NCBI GenBank assembly: GCA_050946195.1
Contig: JBMNUI010000006.1
Location: 1 to 50,221, forward strand
Length of the DNA stretch: 50,221 nucleotides
Origin: UMGS1002 sp050946195
GTDB taxonomy: Bacteria; Bacillota; Clostridia; Oscillospirales; CAG-272
Direction: 5' to 3'
Shown in pieces: positions 1 through 7,308 of the stretch; within the stretch, counting starts at the first letter, position 1; each line of letters opens with the position of its first letter. Below the pieces are notes generated by a model. The model made no database searches and was not told the origin of the DNA. It saw nothing but the letters and a program-made list of their open reading frames with translations. The position numbers and the translations under genes were made by a program.

Positions 1-37
1 CCATATTTTCTTCAATTGTCTGGAGAAGCTTTTGCAC
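1..37 (-). CDS. Start of a gene running off the left edge (partial)
   Basis: Only about 12 codons are visible, reading MQKLLQTIEENM from a GTG start at 37-35. The start is supported by a clean ribosome binding site (GGAGGGCAGG, 8 nt spacing) and by a near-consensus promoter on the same strand at 85-113. No function can be assigned from so short a piece. It is transcribed divergently from the uracil permease. The frame stays open to the window edge. Confidence 0.5.
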   Translation of the reverse strand, partial: MQKLLQTIEENM

Positions 38-84
38 AATCCTGCCCTCCGCCAAAGCCTTACGGGCTTTTCTTTTGCACCTTG

Positions 85-113
85 ATTATAATCGTTTTAT
101 CCGATGATGTCAA
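85..113 (-). promoter_or_regulatory. Sigma-A promoter for the gene leaving the left edge
   Basis: On the minus strand TTGACA (113-108), a 17-bp spacer and TATAAT (90-85) form a full consensus promoter. It points to the partial gene whose GTG start lies about 50 bp downstream. Confidence 0.75.
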
Positions 114-216
114 CAATATTTTTATGCCGTGTACGAAACTGTCAAATAGTAAGTTTTACACAAATTCCGGCCCAAAATATTATTGATTATTTTGTCGGGA
201 AAAATGACAAAGGTGG

Positions 217-245
217 TTTACATACGGACATCTTTATGCTAAAAT
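217..245 (+). promoter_or_regulatory. Sigma-A promoter of the uracil permease
   Basis: TTTACA (217-222), a 17-bp spacer and TAAAAT (240-245). Transcription from here would give a leader of about 185 nt before the permease start, long enough for the attenuator-like structure at 350-387. Confidence 0.7.
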
Positions 246-349
246 AATCGCAAGGCCCGGATTCCGCTTAAACGGCAGCTGCGTATAACGGTTTCGGCAA
301 ATTAAACAGGCGTGAAATGTCGTGTTTCACGGATTTTTATGCTGATACG

Positions 350-387
350 CCGCCGCGCGAGAATCTTCGCTACGGCGGTTTTATTAT
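350..387 (+). terminator. Attenuator-like intrinsic terminator in the permease leader
   Basis: The arms CCGCCG (350-355) and CGGCGG (373-378), with an inner GCGA/TCGC pairing, form a stem directly followed by TTTTATTAT. It lies between the promoter at 217-245 and the permease start at 439, so it would stop transcription before the gene. A smaller hairpin, GTGAAA/TTTCAC at 312-330, precedes it. No classical PyrR-binding motif was recognised, so the controlling signal is unknown. Confidence 0.6.
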
Positions 388-438
388 GCCCCGGACCAAC
401 AGGACCACATTTCAATAAGAAAGAAGAGGAGAGAGAAG

Positions 439-1800
439 ATGAAGCTCTACTACAATGTCAGCGACAGACCCAAAACCGGCCGGCTGATCGTTTTCGCGCT
501 CCAGCAGCTGCTTGCGATTATCACGGCTACCCTCGTAGTTCCGGTAATCATCAATCAGACAACCGGCACCACCGACATGAGTCCGGCAGCCGCACTGTTT
601 GGCGCGGGTGTCGGCACTCTTATTTATGTGCTCTTTACAAAGGCAAAAAGCCCGGTGTTCCTCGGCTCGTCCTTCGCCTTCATCGGCTCGATGGTCGCGG
701 CCTTCTCGGGCGGCGTGTCAATTGCCCTCGGCTACCTCGGACTTATCATCGGCGCGATTCTCGCGGGCTTGGTGTATGTCGTGATAGCAATAGTCGTCAA
801 GATTGTAGGAGTTAACTGGATTTCAAAGCTAATGCCGGCTGTCGTCATCGGTCCCACGGTCGCCTTAATCGGGCTTTCGCTGTCAGGCAATGCGGTGTCC
901 AGCCTTAAGACCGCCAATGCCGGCGGACATACGCTTGTTGCGGTGCTCTGCGGCCTTGTGACACTCGGTGTCACCATAGCCTGCGCCACATACGGCAAGA
1001 GAATAGGCAAGCTCATCCCTTTTATATTCGGTATTCTGGCCGGCTATATTTTTGCGGCGCTGCTCACAATTATCGGGAAGGCTGCGGGAGTTGACGCGCT
1101 GCTCATCACCGACTTCAGCGCTCTGACCGATAACTTCTCGAAAATCACCCTTGACAGTTTTATCACGTTGGGCTTTGACCATTTTGTGTTCATGAGGGCG
1201 CTGGGCGGCTTTTCGGAGATTTCCGCCGCGTATCTCGGCACGGTTGCAGTGGCATATGTGCCGGTCGCCTTCGTGGTCTTTGCCGAGCATCTTGCCGACC
1301 ACAAGAATCTCTCCTCTATTATTGAGAAAGACCTGCTTGTTGACCCCGGTCTGTCCCGCACGCTGCTGGGCGACGGTGTCGGGACTATCGCCGGTGCTAT
1401 CTTCGGGGGCTGCCCCAACACCACTTACGGCGAGTCGATAGGCTGTGTAGCTATCACCCGCAACGCCTCGGTTTACAGCATCATTTATGCGGCGGTTTCT
1501 GCAATGATCCTGTCGTTCTTTACGCCATTTGTCGCCTTCGTCAATACCATTCCGGACTGCGTCATGGGCGGAGTCTGCATGGCGCTCTACGGGTTCATTG
1601 CCGTGTCGGGGCTTAAGATGCTGCAGCCTGTTGACCTCAACAAAAACCGGAATCTCTTTGTGGTCTCGGTCATACTTATCGCAGGTGTCGGCGGGCTAGT
1701 CCTCACCTTCGGCAAGGTCACGCTGGCCGCAATTGCCACCGCGCTGATTCTCGGTATTCTCACAAACCTTTTGGTCAGCCGGGCAAAAGACGAAGAATAA
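439..1800 (+). CDS. uraA: Uracil/xanthine permease (NCS2 family)
   Basis: A 453-residue polytopic membrane protein of the NCS2 nucleobase:cation symporter family, likely bringing in uracil. Supporting segments are LIVFALQQLLAIITATLVVP at the start of the first membrane span, FAEHLADHKNLSSII in the substrate-binding half-helix region, and GGCPNTTYGESIGCVAITR, the conserved NCS2 signature. Length is normal for the family. The ATG at 439 follows a purine-rich site (GAGGAGAGAG). The gene stands alone between its own promoter and leader terminator (217-387) and a perfect bidirectional terminator (1812-1850). Uracil rather than xanthine is inferred from overall resemblance to UraA/PyrP. Confidence 0.88.
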   Translation: MKLYYNVSDRPKTGRLIVFALQQLLAIITATLVVPVIINQTTGTTDMSPAAALFGAGVGTLIYVLFTKAKSPVFLGSSFAFIGSMVAAFSGGVSIALGYLGLIIGAILAGLVYVVIAIVVKIVGVNWISKLMPAVVIGPTVALIGLSLSGNAVSSLKTANAGGHTLVAVLCGLVTLGVTIACATYGKRIGKLIPFIFGILAGYIFAALLTIIGKAAGVDALLITDFSALTDNFSKITLDSFITLGFDHFVFMRALGGFSEISAAYLGTVAVAYVPVAFVVFAEHLADHKNLSSIIEKDLLVDPGLSRTLLGDGVGTIAGAIFGGCPNTTYGESIGCVAITRNASVYSIIYAAVSAMILSFFTPFVAFVNTIPDCVMGGVCMALYGFIAVSGLKMLQPVDLNKNRNLFVVSVILIAGVGGLVLTFGKVTLAAIATALILGILTNLLVSRAKDEE

Positions 1801-1811
1801 TTACCTGATGC

Positions 1812-1850
1812 AATCAAACCGGCGCCGGGTCTTCCGGCGCCGGTTTGATT
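1812..1850. terminator. Bidirectional terminator between permease and acetyltransferase
   Basis: A perfect inverted repeat with 17-nt arms (1812-1828 and 1834-1850), core CCGGCGCCGG, and a 5-nt loop. It lies between convergent genes. The right arm touches the stop codon of the acetyltransferase gene. Confidence 0.8.
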
Positions 1851-2461
1851 TACATCCGCATACCCCGCAGGGTTCTCCTGGTCACGGGCAGGGCGTAGAA
1901 TTCGCTTCGCAGAATTGAGTAAACACTCACATTCCGGTATTCGCCGCGTATATACAGCGAGCCTCTCAGTGTCCCTTCATAGGTCATGCCCGCCTTCTCC
2001 ATCACCCTTCTTGACGCCTCGTTCCCCTCCATGTGCCGGGCCTCAATGCGGTTGAGCTTCAGCGTCTCAAACCCGAACTCAAGCACCGCCATCAGAGCCT
2101 CAAGGGCATATTCCTGCCCCCAGTAGCGCGGGTTGAGCACATAGCCGACCTCCCCGCAGTTTGAGGCATAGTCAAACCTCGTAAACCCGCAGGTGCCTAT
2201 CATTTTCCCGGTTTTAGCATCAGTCACCGCCCAATCATAAAACTCTCCTGCCGCGTATCTTGTCGAAATGTATTCGAGATAATCCCGGGTATACCTGCGG
2301 TCGGGGTGAGGGCTCCATGTAAGATACCTTGTCACATCGGCCCGCCGGGCGTATTCATACATGTCGTCGGTGTCGCGCACCAGCATCTTACGCAGAACCA
2401 GGCGCTCGGTCACAAGTTCGGGTATGTTTGAAAAAATTCTGTATATCGTCTCTCTTTTCAT
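1850..2461 (-). CDS. GNAT-family N-acetyltransferase (RimJ/RimL type)
   Basis: Predicted 203-residue acetyl-CoA-dependent acetyltransferase. The family opening ELVTERLVLRKM and the acetyl-CoA-binding region around GEVGYVLNPRYWGQEYALEAL are characteristic of the RimJ/RimL branch, whose members acetylate N-terminal or other amines. The later part, NRIEARHMEGNEASRRVMEK, is the usual GNAT motif B. I chose the ATG at 2461 (MKRETIYRIF) over longer reading options because family similarity begins just after it and an AGGA box lies upstream. The substrate cannot be told from sequence. It has its own promoter at 2520-2548. Confidence 0.8.
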   Translation of the reverse strand: MKRETIYRIFSNIPELVTERLVLRKMLVRDTDDMYEYARRADVTRYLTWSPHPDRRYTRDYLEYISTRYAAGEFYDWAVTDAKTGKMIGTCGFTRFDYASNCGEVGYVLNPRYWGQEYALEALMAVLEFGFETLKLNRIEARHMEGNEASRRVMEKAGMTYEGTLRGSLYIRGEYRNVSVYSILRSEFYALPVTRRTLRGMRM

Positions 2462-2519
2462 CGCATCCTGCCCCGTTATGGTATATTTTATGCAAGAGCC
2501 GGGTATATTGTATTGGTTA

Positions 2520-2548
2520 ATTATATACATTTTCCCCGGGGATTTCAA
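2520..2548 (-). promoter_or_regulatory. Sigma-A promoter of the acetyltransferase
   Basis: Minus strand TTGAAA (2548-2543), 17-bp spacer, TATAAT (2525-2520). The transcript would begin about 50 nt before the chosen ATG, which also argues against starts further upstream. Confidence 0.7.
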
Positions 2549-2586
2549 GTTGGTTTAACAAAAAAGCGCCGGCGGGCAATTTTATC

Positions 2587-2615
2587 TTTATTTTCGGCCG
2601 TCATTGTGGTATAAT
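2587..2615 (+). promoter_or_regulatory. Extended -10 promoter of the racemase/MurE-like cassette
   Basis: TGGTATAAT at 2607-2615 is an extended -10 element; the -35 region is weak and T-rich. It lies about 70 bp upstream of the GTG start at 2682 and would drive the three-gene cassette 2682-5330. Confidence 0.55.
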
Positions 2616-2681
2616 TTTTAGTAGTTCCATCGGCGGAAAATTTTACCCGCATATTTTCATTGAAAGGACAAGCATAGCCCC

Positions 2682-3092
2682 GTGGAGCGTCTTGCCTACC
2701 TGCTCACGCACAAACCGGCGGTGCTGCTGCTCGGCCCCGAAACCGGACATATGGCAATTATCCATGCCCTGAATAAAGATTACCGCATCGAACCTCTGGT
2801 TTATTCCGAGTCGCGGCCCGGTTTTGTACCCGGACTTCTGCGCTACGACTTCAAGCGCATAAAGCACCCCGGCAACGAGTATTATACTATCCACACACTG
2901 CTTGATTTCAGCAGCAGCTCCGAGTCGCGGCAGACCGTCCTGCTTGTCCCCTGCACCTATTATTATGAGGAAATGATAGCCAGAAATACCGGCCTGCTTG
3001 AGCCGTATTTCATCATAAAACCGGCCGGGGATCTCATTGAAGCCCTTCCCACGCTGACCCGGAAGGCCAAGAAGAAGGTAAGAACGTGCTGA
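2682..3092 (+). CDS. Stand-alone pre-ATP-grasp domain protein, D-aspartate-ligase-like N-terminus
   Basis: A 136-residue protein that resembles only the N-terminal Rossmann-like pre-ATP-grasp domain of D-aspartate ligases and related carboxylate-amine ligases. Recognisable elements are a first strand and loop PAVLLLGPETGHMAIIHAL, a strand DYRIEPLVYSES, then TVLLVPCTYYYEEMIARN and LLEPYFIIKPAGDL, where the full-length enzymes enter the ATP-grasp fold. Here the protein ends in a basic tail (TRKAKKKVRTC), so the ATP-binding and catalytic part is absent. The GTG start at 2682 follows AAAGGA. The stop overlaps the next gene, an aspartate-type racemase, by 7 bp, so the two are probably translationally coupled. 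The family link is from pattern recognition. It may be a maintained partner protein or the remnant of a deletion. Confidence 0.6.
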   Translation: MERLAYLLTHKPAVLLLGPETGHMAIIHALNKDYRIEPLVYSESRPGFVPGLLRYDFKRIKHPGNEYYTIHTLLDFSSSSESRQTVLLVPCTYYYEEMIARNTGLLEPYFIIKPAGDLIEALPTLTRKAKKKVRTC

Positions 3093-3835
3093 GCGCCAAA
3101 AAAACACTCGGAATACTCGGCGGGCTCGGCCCGATGTCGAGCGCGTATTTCTATGAACTGATAACCGCGCATACCCGGGCCATGTGTGACCAGGACCATT
3201 TGGATATAATCCTTGTCAGCCGGGCTTCAACCCCCGACCGGACAGCCTTCATCACCGGCACCTCACAGGAGGACCCGCTGCCGGCCATGACCGAGGAAGT
3301 AGGCCGGCTGGCCGGAGCCGGAGCCGACATCATCGCCCTGCCCTGCAATACCGCGCACTACATTTATGACGCCCTCTCATGTGCCTCGCCGGTGCCGGTC
3401 ATGAACATCATAAAGCTGACCGTGGAATATGCAAAATTCACCGGAGCCCGGCGGGTGGGCGTCATGTCCACAGAAGGGACCTATATATCCGGGGTTTATC
3501 AGACCGCCTGCAGGCAGGTCGGCATCGGCTGTATTGACTGCCCGCCTGACGCCCGGGCAACAATCACGGATATTATATACAACTCGATAAAACGCGGGCA
3601 GCCGGCCGACCATGACGCATTCGGGCGTGTGGCGGAACGGCTTTACCGGCTCGGCGCCGACCGCATAATCCTCGGCTGCACCGAGCTGTCTCTGATAAAA
3701 AAGGAAATCGGTCTGCCTGACTATTATATAGACTCTCTTGAAGTCCTTGCCGCCTGCGCCATCTTTGCCTGCGGGGGGCGTACTGTCGGGTTTACTCGGC
3801 CTTTTGAGGAATTTGCAAAACTATATCGGGTTTGA
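3086..3835 (+). CDS. Aspartate/glutamate racemase family protein
   Basis: A cytosolic cofactor-independent racemase of 249 residues, the usual length. The N-terminal KTLGILGGLGPMSSAYFYE is the aspartate racemase signature. Both active-site cysteines of the two-base mechanism are present, in LPCNTAHY and ILGCTEL. Aspartate is the likeliest substrate by similarity to RacD/YgeA-type proteins; glutamate or a broader range is possible. Translation starts at a GTG inside the end of the preceding gene, after an AGAAGG site. It is followed 10 bp later by a MurE-like ligase, so the product, perhaps D-Asp, is probably destined for peptidoglycan or a related peptide. Confidence 0.8.
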   Translation: MLSAKKTLGILGGLGPMSSAYFYELITAHTRAMCDQDHLDIILVSRASTPDRTAFITGTSQEDPLPAMTEEVGRLAGAGADIIALPCNTAHYIYDALSCASPVPVMNIIKLTVEYAKFTGARRVGVMSTEGTYISGVYQTACRQVGIGCIDCPPDARATITDIIYNSIKRGQPADHDAFGRVAERLYRLGADRIILGCTELSLIKKEIGLPDYYIDSLEVLAACAIFACGGRTVGFTRPFEEFAKLYRV

Positions 3836-3845
3836 GGAGCTGCAA

Positions 3846-5330
3846 ATGGAGCTTGGTAACCTTCTCGAGCTGGCGGGGCTGTCCTGTGCCAACAAAAAGC
3901 ATGCCGGAATACAAATCGGCCATGTCTGCTGCGATTCAAGGCTGGTGAGGTCCGATTCGGTTTTTGTCTGCATCAGAGGGGCGGTTACCGACGGGCACCT
4001 TTACGCCCGTTCGGCATATAATCTCGGCTGCCGCGCCTTTGTCGCCGAATACAGGCTTGACTTGCCGGGCGACGCCGCGATTGTAATCTGCGACAATACC
4101 CGCCGTGCCCTGGCAAAATTGTCGGCGGTTCTGTTCGGCTATCCCTCCCGAAGACTAAAGGTTATCGGAATTACCGGCACAAAGGGCAAAACCACGACCG
4201 CGCTGATGATAACCGGCATACTCAACCGCTGCGGTGTGCAGGCCGGATACATCGGCTCAAACGGTCTGGCCTACGGTTCCTATAAACACAGCACCACAAA
4301 CACAACTCCCGAGAGCTGCGACTTGCAGCGCTACATGTATGAAATGGCCGAGAACGGCATCAAGTATCTTGCACTTGAAGTTTCCTCTCAGGCGGTCTAC
4401 CTTGAGCGCATACGCTATGTTGACTTTGACACCTGCATCTTTACAAACCTCTCCCCCGACCACATAGGGGGCGCAGAACACCCCGATTTCAACCATTATA
4501 AATCCTGCAAGGCAAGGCTTTTTTCGGGATACAACCCCGCCCGGGTAGTGGTAAACGCCGGCGATCCCCATACCCCGGATATAATCAGGGACTGCAGAGG
4601 TGATATTACCACCTTCGGCCTTGGCGGCGATGCGGATGTCACTGCAGAGAACATGACGCTGCTGCGCTCGGGAAACCAGCTGGGGGTTGCCTTTGATTTT
4701 GTATCCGGCGGGTACCGGAAAAGAACCACCCTGAACCTGCCGGGAGACTTCAATATTCAGAATGCGCTGGCAGCCGTGAGCGTGTGCCGGAACATAATTC
4801 CCGATACCGACAAGATCTTCTCGGTGCTTGAAGACATTAAGGTCGACGGCAGGTTTGAGTGCATTGATGCCCTGCCGTATGCCACGATTGTCATAGACTA
4901 CGCCCACAACGGCCTCAGCCTCTCGTCGGCTTTAAGAACGCTCAGGGCATACAACCCGAGGCGGCTTATCTGCCTGTTCGGCTCGGTGGGAGGACGCACT
5001 CAGATGCGCCGCCATGAGCTCGGCTCCATAGCTTCCTCGCTCTGCGACTTCTGCATTCTGACCGCCGACAACCCCGACTGCGAGGATCCCGCGCTGGTAA
5101 ACCGGGACATCGCATCGGCCTTCGTGCCGGGCGGCTGCGACTATGTTTCGATTCCCGACCGACGGGAGGCTATCATGTTCGCCGTTGAGATGCTGCGCGA
5201 GGGCGACATACTGCTGCTTGCCGGCAAGGGGCATGAGAATTATCAGCTTATCAAGGGCATTAAGTGGCCTTTCTGCGAGAGGGATATAGTGCTTGAGGCG
5301 GCGGCGAAGGTTTTAAAGTCGCCGGTATGA
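3846..5330 (+). CDS. MurE-like UDP-N-acetylmuramyl-tripeptide synthetase (divergent)
   Basis: A 494-residue Mur ligase that would add an amino acid to a UDP-MurNAc-peptide using ATP. It has the N-terminal MurE substrate domain, the P-loop GITGTKGKTTT (residues 108-118), the lysine expected to be carbamylated (K222 in SCKARLF) and the C-terminal ligase domain. Several signature positions differ from housekeeping MurE. EVSSQ replaces EVSSH (178-182), DYAHN replaces DYAHT (351-355), and DNPD (408-411) stands where diaminopimelate-adding enzymes have DNPR, whose arginine contacts the added residue. This suggests another amino acid is added and that a canonical murE exists elsewhere. The ATG at 3846 has a GAGGAG site and lies 10 bp after the racemase. 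Confidence 0.78.
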   Translation: MELGNLLELAGLSCANKKHAGIQIGHVCCDSRLVRSDSVFVCIRGAVTDGHLYARSAYNLGCRAFVAEYRLDLPGDAAIVICDNTRRALAKLSAVLFGYPSRRLKVIGITGTKGKTTTALMITGILNRCGVQAGYIGSNGLAYGSYKHSTTNTTPESCDLQRYMYEMAENGIKYLALEVSSQAVYLERIRYVDFDTCIFTNLSPDHIGGAEHPDFNHYKSCKARLFSGYNPARVVVNAGDPHTPDIIRDCRGDITTFGLGGDADVTAENMTLLRSGNQLGVAFDFVSGGYRKRTTLNLPGDFNIQNALAAVSVCRNIIPDTDKIFSVLEDIKVDGRFECIDALPYATIVIDYAHNGLSLSSALRTLRAYNPRRLICLFGSVGGRTQMRRHELGSIASSLCDFCILTADNPDCEDPALVNRDIASAFVPGGCDYVSIPDRREAIMFAVEMLREGDILLLAGKGHENYQLIKGIKWPFCERDIVLEAAAKVLKSPV

Positions 5331-5337
5331 GAGGCAA

Positions 5338-5370
5338 AAGCGCGGTATGCAGGGTCCGCGCTTCTTTATT
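5338..5370 (+). terminator. Terminator of the MurE-like cassette
   Basis: Stem AAGCGCGG (5338-5345) / CCGCGCTT (5356-5363) followed by CTTTATT, directly after the stop codon of the MurE-like gene. Confidence 0.65.
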
Positions 5371-5375
5371 AACGA

Positions 5376-5412
5376 TTTTGGGAGGAGCTTATTTCTAAAG
5401 TTCCTCCCAAAA
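5376..5412. terminator. Second inverted repeat, convergent gene boundary
   Basis: Arms TTTTGGGAGGA (5376-5386) and TCCTCCCAAAA (5402-5412) with an A/T-rich loop. It lies between the convergent MurE-like and P-loop genes and could end transcription in either direction. Its central AAGTTCCT resembles the core of the dispersed palindromic repeats elsewhere in the window, but the rest differs, so it is not counted as a copy. Confidence 0.5.
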
Positions 5413-5458
5413 CTTATTGGTTTTTATTGATTTGTGATATGCCACAATATATCCGATG

Positions 5459-5875
5459 TCAGTTGTTATATAAAAATTTCGTCAGAGTCGCGGGTTCCTG
5501 CCCTTTGGGAATGGAGGATGTCATAATTATGTTGACGCCGGTTTTCTCGGAAAGCTTCTCAAGCTCAAGGACAGCCGCCTCAAACCCTTCCATGTTGTTG
5601 CCGCAGATTTTGAGAGCCGAATCGATGAAAATATCGGTAATGTCGTGGTTGCTTGCAATCAGGCCGGCTACAAAGCCGTAACAAGCCTGCGCGTTGTTTA
5701 CCAGATAATCGTCGATATTGATGAGCCTCACCTTATAGTCGATGTCAAAGCGGAGCTTGATACCTTTTTCCACGCAGACGACATTCCCCTTGGAGTTTTT
5801 GACGGCCTCGTTGACCATTTTGATAAGGGTTTTGGTCTTGCCCGTGCCCGGGATTCCGGTAATCAGCTTAATCAT
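5459..5875 (-). CDS. Small P-loop ATP-binding protein of unknown role
   Basis: A 138-residue protein made of little more than one P-loop nucleotide-binding fold. The Walker A motif GIPGTGKTKT is at residues 7-16, and a Walker B-like strand (ITDIFIDS) with an acidic residue lies in the second half, followed by a helix and a final strand VNIIMTSSIPKG that resembles a sensor strand. The ATG at 5875 is set by a full GGAGG site six nucleotides away; a longer reading would run back into the end of pgi. It follows glucose-6-phosphate isomerase by 22 bp and is probably co-transcribed with it. I recognise no specific function and no partner domain. Confidence 0.65.
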   Translation of the reverse strand: MIKLITGIPGTGKTKTLIKMVNEAVKNSKGNVVCVEKGIKLRFDIDYKVRLINIDDYLVNNAQACYGFVAGLIASNHDITDIFIDSALKICGNNMEGFEAAVLELEKLSEKTGVNIIMTSSIPKGQEPATLTKFLYNN

Positions 5876-5897
5876 TTCTTTCCTCCAAAAAATATAT

Positions 5898-7229
5898 TTA
5901 TCTGATTCTGTCTTCCAGCTCTTTTTTCCTTGACTCAAATCCCGGCTTGCCGAGGAGCGCGAACATATTCTTTTTATATTCCTCAACCCCCGGCTGGTCA
6001 AAGGGATTCACCCCCAGAAGATAGCCCGACACTCCGCAGGCCAGCTCGAAGAAATAAATAAGGCTCCCGAGGTTCCTCTCGTCACGTTTGTCTATTTCAA
6101 TGACCAGATTAGGCACTCCGCCGTCGAGGTGGGCAAGCAGCGTGCCCTTCATTGCCATCTGATTTACATAAGCAAGCGACCCGCCCGACAAAAAACCCAG
6201 ACCGTCTATATTTCCGGGGTCATCGGGGATGGTAAGGTCGACGTCGGGCTCCTTTACCCACAGCACCGTTTCAAACTGATTGCGCAGGCCATCCTGTATA
6301 TACTGCCCGAGCGAATGCAGGTCGGCTGTATAGAAAACAGACGACGGGTAAATGCCTTTGCCGTCCTTGCCCTCGCTCTCGCCGAAAAGCTGCTTGTACC
6401 ATTCGCAGAGCATCTGCATGTACTGTTCATAGACGACAAGAATCTCGGTAACCCTTCCCTTGCGGTAGAGAATGTTGCGGAGCGCGGCGTAGCAGAGGCT
6501 GTCGTTTTTCGCAGGGTCGGGGTCGGAGAAGGCAAGCCGCGCTTCGGTGGCTCCGGCCATAAGCTCGTCGATATCAAGCCCCGCGACGGCAATCGGGAGC
6601 AGGCCGACCGGTGAGAGCACCGAATACCTGCCACCGACGTCGGCGGGGATGGTAATTGTGGTATACCCCTTCTGTTCGGCAAATTTCCTGAGAGTTTCCT
6701 CACTGCGGTCTGTGGTGACGAATATGCGCTCGCGGGCGCCCTCTTCCCCGTAAGCCTCCTCAAGCAACTCTCTGAAAAACCTGAAGGCAATGGCCGGTTC
6801 GGTGGTTGTGCCGGATTTCGAAATAACGTTAATACAAACTCTCCGCCCGCGGCAGAGCCCGAGTAAATTAGACAGCGCCACAGGGCTTATATTGATTCCG
6901 GCAAAATATATTTCGGGGCTGCTGCCGAGGCGGTTGTACAGGTCGGATTTTATAAATTCAATGACGGCGCGCGAGCCGAGATATGAGCCGCCGATGCCGA
7001 TGACGACAAAAACATCGCACATTGAGCGGATTTTTTCGGCGGTCGACTTGATTTTCTCAAACTCGTCGCGGTCGAAGTTTGCAGGAAGGTCAAGCCAGCC
7101 GAGGTAGTCGGCCCCCGGGCCGGAGCGCTCGCGAAGCAGTTTAAAGGCTGCCGACACCATTGGTGCTATGTTTTTTAGTTCGTTTTCCCCTACAAAGGGA
7201 CGGATATAGTCTTTGCTCAGTCTGACCAT
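5898..7229 (-). CDS. pgi: Glucose-6-phosphate isomerase
   Basis: Interconverts glucose-6-phosphate and fructose-6-phosphate in glycolysis and gluconeogenesis. At 443 residues it is the short Gram-positive form. Clear family motifs are VIGIGGSYLGSRAVIEF and ISKSGTTTEPAIAFR in the phosphate-binding sugar isomerase fold, GGRYSVLSPVGLLPIAVAG, and the C-terminal GVNPFDQPGVEEYKKNMF. The ATG follows AAGGAAATCC. It has its own promoter at 7266-7294 and is probably co-transcribed with the downstream small P-loop gene. Confidence 0.95.
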   Translation of the reverse strand: MVRLSKDYIRPFVGENELKNIAPMVSAAFKLLRERSGPGADYLGWLDLPANFDRDEFEKIKSTAEKIRSMCDVFVVIGIGGSYLGSRAVIEFIKSDLYNRLGSSPEIYFAGINISPVALSNLLGLCRGRRVCINVISKSGTTTEPAIAFRFFRELLEEAYGEEGARERIFVTTDRSEETLRKFAEQKGYTTITIPADVGGRYSVLSPVGLLPIAVAGLDIDELMAGATEARLAFSDPDPAKNDSLCYAALRNILYRKGRVTEILVVYEQYMQMLCEWYKQLFGESEGKDGKGIYPSSVFYTADLHSLGQYIQDGLRNQFETVLWVKEPDVDLTIPDDPGNIDGLGFLSGGSLAYVNQMAMKGTLLAHLDGGVPNLVIEIDKRDERNLGSLIYFFELACGVSGYLLGVNPFDQPGVEEYKKNMFALLGKPGFESRKKELEDRIR

Positions 7230-7265
7230 TTTGGATTTCCTTGTAATGCATTTGACTCTGCTTCT

Positions 7266-7294
7266 ATTTTACTACATCCCGGCTTTTATTTCAA
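7266..7294 (-). promoter_or_regulatory. Sigma-A promoter of pgi
   Basis: Minus strand TTGAAA (7294-7289), 17-bp spacer, TAAAAT (7271-7266), about 35 bp upstream of the pgi ATG and just beyond the 3' end of dacF. Confidence 0.7.
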
Positions 7295-7308
7295 CTGTTT
7301 TTCAGAAT

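Noticed and set aside
5376..5412. Inverted repeat as a fifth copy of the dispersed repeat
   Set aside because: It shares only AAGTTCCT; the TTTTGGGAGGA arms differ and the flanking modules are missing.
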